In this document: piece after piece, positions 1-6,923 of the stretch
Layout: each line of letters begins with the position of its first letter
How positions within the stretch are numbered: the stretch's first letter is position 1
Assembly (NCBI GenBank): GCA_029934735.1
Contig: JAOZLR010000008.1
Coordinates: 1-17,838, forward strand
DNA: 17,838 bases
Origin: Bacteroidales bacterium
Lineage (GTDB): Bacteria > Bacteroidota > Bacteroidia > Bacteroidales > JAADJA01
Direction: 5' to 3'
Program-made: the position numbers and the translations under genes
The notes under the pieces: model-generated
What the model was told of the DNA's origin: nothing
The model's input: only the letters and a program-made list of their open reading frames with translations
The model's database searches: none

Positions 1-824
1 AAGTATTTATCAATGAAGATGGCAGGGCTGTTCCTCCAGAAGTTAAAACATTTGGGCCTTTAACACAGGTTAAAATTACGACCAAGTTTATGATTGATAA
101 TAATGAGCCGGAAGTTGATTCAATTATTCAGACAAAACTTTTCGGAGGACTAAAACAGTTTTATAAGAATAAAAAGATTACTTATGCTGATTTTTCATCT
201 GACAAAGAGGTTGAGTCAAAACTTCTTGGTATCTTAAGTTCGCAGAAAGTCGGGCCTACTATAGCCGATGATATCCGTAACCGTTCGGCTATGGCTATTG
301 TTTTTGCTTTGATCGTTATCTTTATCTATATCGCAATCCGGTTTAAGAAATGGCAATTTGGTGTTGGTGGTGTGGCTGCTCTGTTCCATGATACCTTAAT
401 CACTATCGGATTATTCTCGCTGTTATATAGTATAATGCCATTTAGCCTTGAGATAGACCAGGCATTTATTGCTGCTATTCTGACAATCATCGGGTACTCA
501 ATTAATGATACCGTGATTATCTTCGACCGTATTAGAGAATTCACAACGATTTATCCTAAGCGGAATCTTAAGGATAATATAAATGCAGCATTGAATAGTA
601 CACTTGCAAGAACCATCAATACTTCGGGAACAACAATAGTTGTACTTTTGAGTATTTTCATCTTTGGTGGTGAGGTTATCAGAGGATTTACTTTTGCATT
701 ACTTATTGGTGTTGTTGTTGGTACATATTCATCGCTATTTACAGCCAGCCCGATTGCTTATGACCTCCTAATGAGGAAAAAGGAGAAGGTTCAGGAAGTA
801 AAGCCAAAAAGAAAAAGGAAATAA
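1..824 (+). CDS. secDF: Protein translocase SecDF, C-terminal (SecF) part, 5' truncated
   Basis: This is the last 274 or so codons of the SecD/SecF translocase accessory protein, which uses the proton motive force to help pull secreted proteins out of the SecYEG channel. The frame is open from base 3 to the left edge, so the ATG at 90 is internal. The first visible residues (about 1-60) belong to the SecF periplasmic domain. They are followed by five hydrophobic segments and the SecF signature SINDTVIIFDRIRE in the fourth-helix region, and a Lys/Arg-rich cytoplasmic tail ends the protein. In Bacteroidetes SecD and SecF are normally one fused polypeptide; the fusion itself lies outside the window and is inferred. 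A strong terminator follows directly, and tatA comes next under its own promoter. Confidence 0.93.
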   Translation, partial: VFINEDGRAVPPEVKTFGPLTQVKITTKFMIDNNEPEVDSIIQTKLFGGLKQFYKNKKITYADFSSDKEVESKLLGILSSQKVGPTIADDIRNRSAMAIVFALIVIFIYIAIRFKKWQFGVGGVAALFHDTLITIGLFSLLYSIMPFSLEIDQAFIAAILTIIGYSINDTVIIFDRIREFTTIYPKRNLKDNINAALNSTLARTINTSGTTIVVLLSIFIFGGEVIRGFTFALLIGVVVGTYSSLFTASPIAYDLLMRKKEKVQEVKPKRKRK

Positions 825-845
825 TGATTTTTTAATATTATACTT

Positions 846-880
846 AAAAAAGTCTCCTTGTTAACAGGGAGACTTTTTTT
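846..880 (+). terminator. Rho-independent terminator of secDF
   Basis: A 10-bp stem (851-860 with 865-874) containing one G-T wobble closes on a TTAA tetraloop. The arms are AGTCTCCTTG and CAGGGAGACT. The stem is flanked by an A run (846-850) that pairs with the following T run (875-880), giving a classic terminator with a U tract, 20 bases past the secDF stop. The A run would allow weaker use on the other strand, but no minus-strand gene ends here. Confidence 0.93.
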
Positions 881-883
881 TAT

Positions 884-891
884 TATTTTTG
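884..891 (+). promoter_or_regulatory. Bacteroidetes -7 promoter box of tatA
   Basis: TATTTTTG matches the Bacteroidetes primary sigma -7 consensus TAnnTTTG exactly. A CTTG at 857-860, inside the terminator stem, could serve as the -33 element (TTTG consensus) with a 23-bp spacer, which is long. Transcription would start around 896-900, leaving about a 10-15 nt leader before the ATG at 910. The box sits immediately after the terminator T run, so secDF termination and tatA initiation are packed into about 45 bp. Confidence 0.6.
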
Positions 892-909
892 CGATGTAAA
901 ATTATTTTT

Positions 910-1386
910 ATGACAGGTTTCCTTCTATTTTTTAATATGGGTGGTGGTGAGATACTTCTGATTATCCTTATCGTCTATCTTGTCTTTGGTCCAAAAAAAT
1001 TACCTGAATTAGCCAGGCAATTGGGCAAAGGTATGAGTGAGTTGAAACGTGCAACTGATGATATAAAAAAGGAGATTAACAAGGAAGCTAACAAAATAAA
1101 GAGAGAAACTGATATTGGAGTTGATATTGACATTGATAAAGAGCTGAGAAAAAAGCCGAAACAAAAATCTACAAAAGAAAAGCCAAAAGAAGAAAAAACT
1201 GAACAACCTCAGAATAATGAACCGGGCACAGTTCCCAGGAATAGCATAAAACAACCGATTGAAAATATTAAACAGAAAGAAAATAACTCAGATAAAATTG
1301 ATAAAAAAATAACAAAAAAGCCAAATAACCAGAAAAGGGATAAGGGCAAAAATAATAAAGAAGACGAAAAAGAGTTAAAACTTTGA
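910..1386 (+). CDS. tatA: Twin-arginine translocase subunit TatA/E, long charged tail
   Basis: This is the pore-forming component of the Tat system, which exports folded proteins across the inner membrane. Residues 15-26 form the single short membrane helix. The hinge FGPKKLPELARQLGKG (26-41) and an amphipathic helix to about residue 57 follow, all typical of TatA. The start at 910 gives the usual Bacteroidetes N-terminus (a short hydrophobic stretch, then GGGEI). A TTG at 889 in the same frame overlaps the -7 box and is rejected. At 158 residues it is much longer than the usual 60-100. The last 100 residues are a low-complexity tail rich in Lys, Glu, Asn and Gln, probably unstructured. Bacteroidetes usually have TatA and TatC without a separate TatB; tatC is not in this window. 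Confidence 0.9.
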   Translation: MTGFLLFFNMGGGEILLIILIVYLVFGPKKLPELARQLGKGMSELKRATDDIKKEINKEANKIKRETDIGVDIDIDKELRKKPKQKSTKEKPKEEKTEQPQNNEPGTVPRNSIKQPIENIKQKENNSDKIDKKITKKPNNQKRDKGKNNKEDEKELKL

Positions 1387-1501
1387 TGAATAGCGTTCTT
1401 TGCAAAAGACTATTAAGAAATAAAATGGCGTTAGTCCTTGGGTTTTTTACAAGATAGTCATTATGCGTGTGACAATAAATTAAATATCAATAAAATACAA
1501 T

Positions 1502-3973
1502 ATGGTACTAAGAAAATTATTAATTATCAGTTTTGGAATTTTGCTCACTATAAATGTCTTTGGGCAGCGTAATGCTACTGAAAAGGCTGACAGGGATTTC
1601 GAAGACCAAAAGTACTCAGTAGCTGTTGAAGAGTATAAAAAAGCTTATTCAAAAGTTAAAGACAGGGATCAGAAAAATGTCATCAGGTTTAAGATGGCTG
1701 AATGTTACAGGTTAATGAATAACACCAAACGTGCTGAAGCGACCTATAAAGGGCTTATCAGAACAAAATATTATAAGGAGAAGCCAGACATATTGCTCCG
1801 CTATGCAGAAATGCTGAAAGAAAATGAAAAGTATGATGAAGCTATCATCCAGTTTGCAGAATATATCAAGCTTAAGCCTGATGATTCGCGAGGCTCAAAC
1901 GGATTAAAATCGTGCCATATGCAGCAACAGTGGGTTAAGAATCCTACTAATCATCAGCTATCATTGAAAAAAGGAATAAATTCGCGTGAAGATGACTTTG
2001 CACCTTGTTATGCCAGTGATAATTATAACGACCTGATATTTACTTCAAACAGAGAAGGTTCGACCGGTAAAGCCGAAGATGAATGGACAGGTAAAAATTT
2101 TACTGATCTTTTTTACACTCGCCAGGATAGAAAAGAAGAGTGGAGCACTCCTACCCTGCTTGAGGCAGAAGAAATCATCAACACTGAGACAAACGAAGGA
2201 ATTGCTACATACAATAGCACCTTCACAACACTCTATTTTACCAGATGTGGAAATGCAAAAAATGCCAAATCAGGCTGCCATGTTTATAAGGCTAAAAAGC
2301 AGGGAAGATCCTATGGAACTCCAGAGGTTGTCCCTCTTGGAGGCGATAGCACATCATCAATAGGCCATCCTACATTATCCGAGGATGGGCTGATGATAAT
2401 TTTTGCTTCTGACTTTAGTGGCGGGCAGGGAGGGAAAGACCTCTGGTATTCAACTCGTAAAAAAAGTTCAGATAAATTTGGCAGAGCGAAGAATATGGGC
2501 CCGATTATCAATACAACTGAAGAAGAGTTATTCCCGTTTATAAGGAATGATACTATTTTGTATTTTGCATCAAATGGCCATATTGGTATGGGAGGGCTCG
2601 ACATTTTTAAATCTACCTGGGATGGCAACAGCTGGAATATCCCTAAAAACCTTGGCTCTCCTATGAACTCAAACAAGGATGACTATGCTATAATTTTCAA
2701 CCCTGAAGAAGAAGAAGAAGGATACTTTACCTCAAACAGGAAAGAGTATGAAAATATAAGAAGTAAAGGTGGTGATGACATCTGGTATTTTATTGTCCCT
2801 CCGGTCAAATTTACTCTTTCAGGCATTGTGAAAGACGACAGAACTCTACAATTTATTGAAGGTGCTGAAGTGAAGATGGTTGGCTCTGACGGAACATCAA
2901 TTATTACAAAATCAAACTCAATCGGAAGATATGAATTCAATAAAACCCAGGTTAATAAAAATACAACTTACGAATTGACAGTGTCTGACACAGGATATTT
3001 CAGCATAAAAGGAACTGTTACAACAGTCGGTATTGAAAGAAGTAAGGATTTTGTAAGAGATTTTATTCTTATACCGATCCCAAAGAAACCTATCGTTCTG
3101 CCCGAAATACTTTATGATCTTGCAAAGTGGAATTTAAAGCCACAATATCAGGATTCGTTACAGGGGTTAATAACAACGCTGGATGAAAATACGACACTGG
3201 TTGTTGAGTTGGCTTCACATACTGACTCGCGCGACTCTGATGAGCGAAATGACATCCTTTCACAAAAACGTGCTCAATCTGTTGTTGACTATCTCATACT
3301 TCGGGGTATTGACCCTGACCGACTTGTTGCAAAAGGGTATGGTGAAAGAGTACCACGTAAACTTGACCATAGCTATTTTATGAATGGTCAACTGGTTCTT
3401 GATTCGGGAGTAGTTTTGAATGAGGATTTCATTAAATCATTACCTACAAATGATGAAAAAGAATTTGCCCACCAGCTTAACAGGAGAACGGAATTCAGAG
3501 TTCTTGGAAATAATTTTGTTCCAAAAGAAAAACTTGGTGAAGTTACGGTTCCAAAAATTCAGGTTGTTGTGAATCCTGAGGCTGAAATGAATAGTGTTCC
3601 GCTAATTTATGATGAAAACGGCAAATATGGTGTAACAACTGACGTAAATGGCTACACTACCTCTGTATATGTTGATAAAAAGCTTAACAAACCATATATT
3701 TCGCTCGAAGATGCGCTGACACTTCTTAGGGAGGGAGCAATAAGTAAAGGCGATTTTGCGGGCAATGCTAACGAAGTGCTTGCCAATTCCACAATTACTG
3801 ATGGTGCAGTTTTCCTGATTGAAAACATGAACGTTCTTGATCATCAGATATCACTCTTTGAAGTGACTGTTAGCTATAAGATAAAAAACGGTTTTTATCT
3901 TGATGAAGCAACTTTCTCTTTGCTGGGAAAATTCACTATTAATGAAGAAAATAAGCTGCTGATTTTCAAATAA
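1502..3973 (+). CDS. Secreted TPR/PD40/OmpA-family protein (PorE-like) with degenerate protease-like C-terminus
   Basis: This is an 823-residue envelope protein. Residues 1-22 are a type I signal peptide (no lipobox Cys). TPR-like helices follow (about 24-140), then five PD40/WD40-like beta-propeller motifs (about 165-430, with repeated YFTSNR- and GGxDIWY-type strands). Next come a carboxypeptidase-regulatory-like beta domain (about 436-525) and an OmpA-type peptidoglycan-binding domain (about 536-668, with SHTDSR at 572-577 and NRRTEFRVL at 660-668). This order matches the PorE family, a T9SS component that ties the machinery to peptidoglycan; PorE itself is a lipoprotein and this one is not. 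A further 140 residues (about 683-823) resemble a retropepsin fold lacking the active-site DTG. The next gene starts 9 bases after the stop, so the two are probably cotranscribed. No clear promoter was seen in 1387-1501. Other Bacteroidetes OmpA proteins share this layout, so a T9SS role is likely but not proven. Confidence 0.85.
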   Translation: MVLRKLLIISFGILLTINVFGQRNATEKADRDFEDQKYSVAVEEYKKAYSKVKDRDQKNVIRFKMAECYRLMNNTKRAEATYKGLIRTKYYKEKPDILLRYAEMLKENEKYDEAIIQFAEYIKLKPDDSRGSNGLKSCHMQQQWVKNPTNHQLSLKKGINSREDDFAPCYASDNYNDLIFTSNREGSTGKAEDEWTGKNFTDLFYTRQDRKEEWSTPTLLEAEEIINTETNEGIATYNSTFTTLYFTRCGNAKNAKSGCHVYKAKKQGRSYGTPEVVPLGGDSTSSIGHPTLSEDGLMIIFASDFSGGQGGKDLWYSTRKKSSDKFGRAKNMGPIINTTEEELFPFIRNDTILYFASNGHIGMGGLDIFKSTWDGNSWNIPKNLGSPMNSNKDDYAIIFNPEEEEEGYFTSNRKEYENIRSKGGDDIWYFIVPPVKFTLSGIVKDDRTLQFIEGAEVKMVGSDGTSIITKSNSIGRYEFNKTQVNKNTTYELTVSDTGYFSIKGTVTTVGIERSKDFVRDFILIPIPKKPIVLPEILYDLAKWNLKPQYQDSLQGLITTLDENTTLVVELASHTDSRDSDERNDILSQKRAQSVVDYLILRGIDPDRLVAKGYGERVPRKLDHSYFMNGQLVLDSGVVLNEDFIKSLPTNDEKEFAHQLNRRTEFRVLGNNFVPKEKLGEVTVPKIQVVVNPEAEMNSVPLIYDENGKYGVTTDVNGYTTSVYVDKKLNKPYISLEDALTLLREGAISKGDFAGNANEVLANSTITDGAVFLIENMNVLDHQISLFEVTVSYKIKNGFYLDEATFSLLGKFTINEENKLLIFK

Positions 3974-3982
3974 TTTCTTTTA

Positions 3983-4768
3983 ATGATTGAGGAGACTTTC
4001 GAAAACAGGAAATTATTTTCCGAGAAAGAAGTTTTTATAGCGACCTTCTTTGGAGGTCCTGTAGTAGCTGGCTATTTAATGGGGCAGAACTATAAGGCCT
4101 TAGATGAAACAGGCCTTGCCAATCGTTCGTTCATTATCGGGCTTATGTCCTCCATACTTATGTATGCAGCACTATTTTTATTACCCGATAATTTTATCGA
4201 AAGCATTCCGACCGCTATAATCCCCGGTATCTATACTTTTATTATTGTTTTGATTTTTCAGAAGTATCAGAAACCCGCTGTAGTTTTGCATAAAGAAAAC
4301 GGAGGAGAATTCTATTCGGGATGGAAAGCAGCAGGAATCGGTGGTATCTTCCTCCTGGTACAATTAGCCGTTATTTTTCTTTTTATATACATTATGATAC
4401 CCGATTTTCAGGCAAGTACTTACGACAAAGGGATGGAGGAATTTTCAAAAAATGAAACAGAGGCACTTAAAGCCTACGATATTTTACAAACCGGAACAGA
4501 AGAACAGATTCTATTTCATTTGAAAGAAAACGGGATAGACCTGTGGAAGCAGAATCTGGATATTCTTGATGATCTGGATAAAATTGATGGTCTGCCCGAT
4601 GAGTTAAGGATGCAGGATGCATTGCTCAGAAGATATTGTAATCTGCGAATAGTTTCGTACAGGATAATCGAAAAAATGATACTTGAACAATCTGATGAAT
4701 TTGTACCTAAACTTGACTTCCTTCAAAATGAAATTGATATTGTTCTTAATAATTTGTCGGGAGAATAA
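3983..4768 (+). CDS. Four-helix membrane protein of unknown function
   Basis: I do not recognise a named family. The 261-residue protein has four hydrophobic segments (about 16-34, 47-68, 76-94 and 116-139). A soluble, acidic, largely helical tail of about 115 residues (145-261) follows. Its N-terminus (KLFSEKEVFIATFFGGPVVAG) resembles membrane proteins I associate with Bacteroidetes genomes, annotated only as hypothetical. It starts 9 bases after the upstream OmpA-family gene, so it is probably cotranscribed and may work in the envelope with it. No signal peptide distinct from the first helix and no catalytic motif are visible. Confidence 0.8.
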   Translation: MIEETFENRKLFSEKEVFIATFFGGPVVAGYLMGQNYKALDETGLANRSFIIGLMSSILMYAALFLLPDNFIESIPTAIIPGIYTFIIVLIFQKYQKPAVVLHKENGGEFYSGWKAAGIGGIFLLVQLAVIFLFIYIMIPDFQASTYDKGMEEFSKNETEALKAYDILQTGTEEQILFHLKENGIDLWKQNLDILDDLDKIDGLPDELRMQDALLRRYCNLRIVSYRIIEKMILEQSDEFVPKLDFLQNEIDIVLNNLSGE

Positions 4769-4829
4769 CAAACTAAATTGATTATGTTTTAGGTTTTGAT
4801 TGTTTGCTTATAAATATAACGGTACTCTG

Positions 4830-4956
4830 GGTTGCCCAAAAAGTGTTTATTCCGGAAAATGTCAGGTTGAGCGTAGTCGAAACCTATTTGATATTGAAGC
4901 TAATACATTTTTCGACTCCGCTCAAAATGGCAGATGATTCAACTTTTTGTACAACC
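4830..4956. repeat. Nested palindromic intergenic element, copy 1
   Basis: The inner arms are TTGAGCGTAGTCGAAA (4867-4882) and its near-perfect complement (4910-4925), 15 of 16 pairs. The outer arms are GGTTGCCCAAAAAGT (4830-4844) and ACTTTTTGTACAACC (4942-4956), 13 of 15 pairs. The core 4860-4932 matches the reverse complement of 9584-9656 over 73 bases without gaps, with 12 differences that fall mostly in the loop. The element fills most of the gap between the membrane-protein gene and purM. The inner motif resembles dispersed repeats often seen between genes in Bacteroidetes (known from general experience, not from a search). No coding potential was seen. Confidence 0.88.
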
Positions 4957-4993
4957 ACCAGGGTGAGATGATTTTTTAATATTAAAAGACAGA

Positions 4994-6166
4994 ATGACAA
5001 ACAAAAACATATCAAGATACGACAAACGTGGTGTTTCAGCATCAAAGGAAGATGTACACAACGCTATAAAGAATATTGATAAAGGAATATTCCCTAATGC
5101 ATTTTGTAAGATTATACCCGACATTCTTGCCTGGGATGTAGAATATTGTAATATTATGCACGCTGACGGCGCCGGCACAAAATCCTCACTAGCATATCTT
5201 TACTGGAAAGAAACAGGTGACCTGTCTGTATGGAAAGGTATTGCACAAGATGCCATTGTGATGAATCTTGATGATCTGCTTTGTGTTGGTGTTTATGACA
5301 ATATTCTGCTCTCTTCCACAATCGGTAGAAATAAAGGCATTATTCCCGGAGAAGTGATAGCTACACTTATCAACGGCACTGAGGATTTTCTTTCAGAAAT
5401 GCGGGAATTTGGTATAGGCATCTATTCTACAGGCGGCGAAACAGCCGATGTAGGCGACCTTGTAAGGACTATCATTGTTGATTCAACTGTGAGTGCAAGA
5501 GTGAAACGCTCACAGATAATCGAAAATAATATTCAGGACGGTGATGTTATTGTCGGGCTTGCTTCTTTTGGGCAGGCTACATACGAAAAGGAGTACAATG
5601 GAGGAATGGGTAGCAACGGACTTACATCTGCACGGCACGATGTTTTCAATAATAGTATTGCCGCCAAATATCCTGAAAGTTTTGACAACTCTATTCCCGA
5701 TGATCTGATATACTCTGGAAGCAGAAGTCTGTCTGAAGAATCAACTGTTCAGGGGATCACAGTCGGAAAACTTGTCCTGTCCCCTACCCGGACCTACGCA
5801 CCTATTATAAAGAAAGTTCTTGAAAATCATTTTCACGATATTCACGGCATGATACATTGCAGTGGAGGAGCACAAACTAAAGTGCTAAATTTCGTTGATG
5901 AGATGAAAATTATTAAAAATAACATGTTTCCGGTTCCACCTCTATTTCAGATGATACAAAAGGAATCCGATACACCCTGGCAGGAGATGTACAAAGTCTT
6001 CAATATGGGACATAGAATGGAATTGTATGTCCCAAAAGAAATTGCAGAGAGCATTATTAAAATTTCAGAGGAGTTCAATGTTGATGCAAGAATTGTCGGC
6101 TACTGCCAAAAAGCAGATAGTAAATCATTAACGATAAATTCAGAATTCGGGGAGTTTCATTACTAG
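4994..6166 (+). CDS. purM: Phosphoribosylformylglycinamidine cyclo-ligase (AIR synthase), Bacteroidetes type
   Basis: It catalyses the ATP-dependent closure of formylglycinamidine ribonucleotide to aminoimidazole ribonucleotide, the fifth step of purine synthesis, in the cytoplasm. Recognisable AIR-synthase motifs in order are DGAGTK (58-63, the nucleotide-binding glycine loop), NLDDLLCVG (91-99), STGGETADV (145-153), SPTRTYAP (263-270), the CSGGAQTK turn (289-296) and FNMGHRM (336-342). At 390 residues it is longer than the roughly 345-residue enterobacterial enzyme and diverges from it in many loops; this longer form is usual in Bacteroidetes. The gene stands alone, with no other pur gene nearby. 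It is separated from the preceding gene by the palindromic element and converges with nadD. A different AIR-synthase-superfamily activity cannot be excluded from sequence alone. Confidence 0.88.
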   Translation: MTNKNISRYDKRGVSASKEDVHNAIKNIDKGIFPNAFCKIIPDILAWDVEYCNIMHADGAGTKSSLAYLYWKETGDLSVWKGIAQDAIVMNLDDLLCVGVYDNILLSSTIGRNKGIIPGEVIATLINGTEDFLSEMREFGIGIYSTGGETADVGDLVRTIIVDSTVSARVKRSQIIENNIQDGDVIVGLASFGQATYEKEYNGGMGSNGLTSARHDVFNNSIAAKYPESFDNSIPDDLIYSGSRSLSEESTVQGITVGKLVLSPTRTYAPIIKKVLENHFHDIHGMIHCSGGAQTKVLNFVDEMKIIKNNMFPVPPLFQMIQKESDTPWQEMYKVFNMGHRMELYVPKEIAESIIKISEEFNVDARIVGYCQKADSKSLTINSEFGEFHY

Positions 6167-6222
6167 TTGCAACTTGCTGCCGAAGTTTGGAGATGTACTA
6201 CAATAGCGACTGAATGCTGTCA

Positions 6223-6807
6223 TTATTCATAAAAATGCATCTCTCTTATATAATCCCAAACTTTCGGGGGGAGCATATAGCGCATATCTTTGCCTTCTTT
6301 TATTGATTTGCGAACAAAGGTTGATGATATCTCCATCAAAGGGGTCTGAAATATTTTTACTGAATGATGATTGCCAAATTTGCTGTTTTTATAGCCAGGT
6401 CGGGCATAAACGTACATCTTGTAAAGCTCAAGAATACGGTCTGCATTTTTCCATTTGTCAAAATTTGGCAACTGATCAGAACCGGCAAGAAGAACAAATT
6501 TATGTTCAGCGTATTTCTCCTCAAGATATGTTAATGTGTCAATTGTATATGATGGTTGTGGCATTCCAAACTCTATATCAGTAACCCAAAACCTCAGATC
6601 ATCATCAATTGCGGTGCGTACAAGTGCAAGCCGGTGATGGTCGGCAAGAAGAGTCTTTTTGTTCTTAAACGGGCTATGAGGAGAAACTACAAACCAAACT
6701 TTGTCAAGGTCAGTATATTCAACAAACCAATTGGCTATTATCATATGCCCTATATGAATCGGATTGAAGGTGCCGAAAAAAAGACCTGTTTTTTTTCCTG
6801 GTTTCAT
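6223..6807 (-). CDS. nadD: Nicotinate-nucleotide adenylyltransferase
   Basis: It transfers AMP from ATP to nicotinate mononucleotide, giving deamido-NAD in NAD synthesis (cytoplasmic). The 194-residue protein has the usual family length and fold markers. These are the nucleotidyltransferase motif GTFNPIHIGH (12-21), the NaMN-binding region PSYTIDTL (85-92), AGSDQLPNFDKW (108-119) and the C-terminal ATP motif ISSTFVR (160-166). The start at 6807 is the only ATG, GTG or TTG ahead of the GTFNP motif. The predicted -7 box lies only 4 bases upstream, so the mRNA may have little or no leader. It converges with purM across 56 bases that show no clear terminator. Confidence 0.93.
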   Translation of the reverse strand: MKPGKKTGLFFGTFNPIHIGHMIIANWFVEYTDLDKVWFVVSPHSPFKNKKTLLADHHRLALVRTAIDDDLRFWVTDIEFGMPQPSYTIDTLTYLEEKYAEHKFVLLAGSDQLPNFDKWKNADRILELYKMYVYARPGYKNSKFGNHHSVKIFQTPLMEISSTFVRKSIKEGKDMRYMLPPKVWDYIREMHFYE

Positions 6808-6811
6808 GTCA

Positions 6812-6819
6812 CAAAAGTA
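6812..6819 (-). promoter_or_regulatory. -7 promoter box of nadD
   Basis: Read on the minus strand this is TACTTTTG, an exact match to TAnnTTTG. A possible -33 TTTG lies at 6836-6839 (minus strand) with a 16-bp spacer, slightly short. The box ends 4 bases before the ATG at 6807, which predicts transcription starting at or within the start codon. Confidence 0.5.
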
Positions 6820-6857
6820 ATGATTTAGATTTTAGCAAAATAAAAACATATAAAAAA

Positions 6858-6888
6858 CTTGCCAATATCATTTAAATAAGTAATTTTG
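6858..6888 (+). promoter_or_regulatory. Promoter of the DUF2249 / HCO-like group
   Basis: A -33-like CTTG (6858-6861) is followed after exactly 19 bp by TAATTTTG (6881-6888), a perfect -7 box. This is the canonical Bacteroidetes spacing. Transcription would start near 6893-6897, about 28 nt before the ATG at 6924. Confidence 0.65.
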
Positions 6889-6897
6889 CCGCCAATA

Positions 6898-6910
6898 TAG
6901 AATCATTCTA
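6898..6910. promoter_or_regulatory. Candidate operator: 13-bp perfect palindrome at the transcription start
   Basis: TAGAAT-C-ATTCTA is a perfect inverted repeat with 6-bp arms around one base. It lies 10 bases past the -7 box, where a bound repressor would block initiation. It does not match FNR/CRP (TTGAN6TCAA) or the published NsrR and HcpR patterns I know. An AT-rich 13-mer palindrome can occur by chance. Confidence 0.3.
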
Positions 6911-6923
6911 AATAAGGTCAGTT

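Noticed and set aside
889..909. TTG at 889 as the start of tatA
   Set aside because: It overlaps the exact -7 box at 884-891, so it would precede the transcription start; ATG at 910 gives the usual TatA N-terminus.
1502..3973. Lipoprotein anchoring of the OmpA-family protein as in PorE
   Set aside because: No Cys follows the signal peptide; the cleavage region reads NVFGQRN, which fits signal peptidase I.
4769..4993. Small coding gene in the gap before purM
   Set aside because: The only long frame here (minus strand, 4939-5178) overlaps purM and covers the palindromic element; it has no recognisable protein features.
6303..6828. Two plus-strand frames opposite nadD
   Set aside because: They are shadows of nadD with no domain or promoter; nadD on the minus strand has all family motifs.
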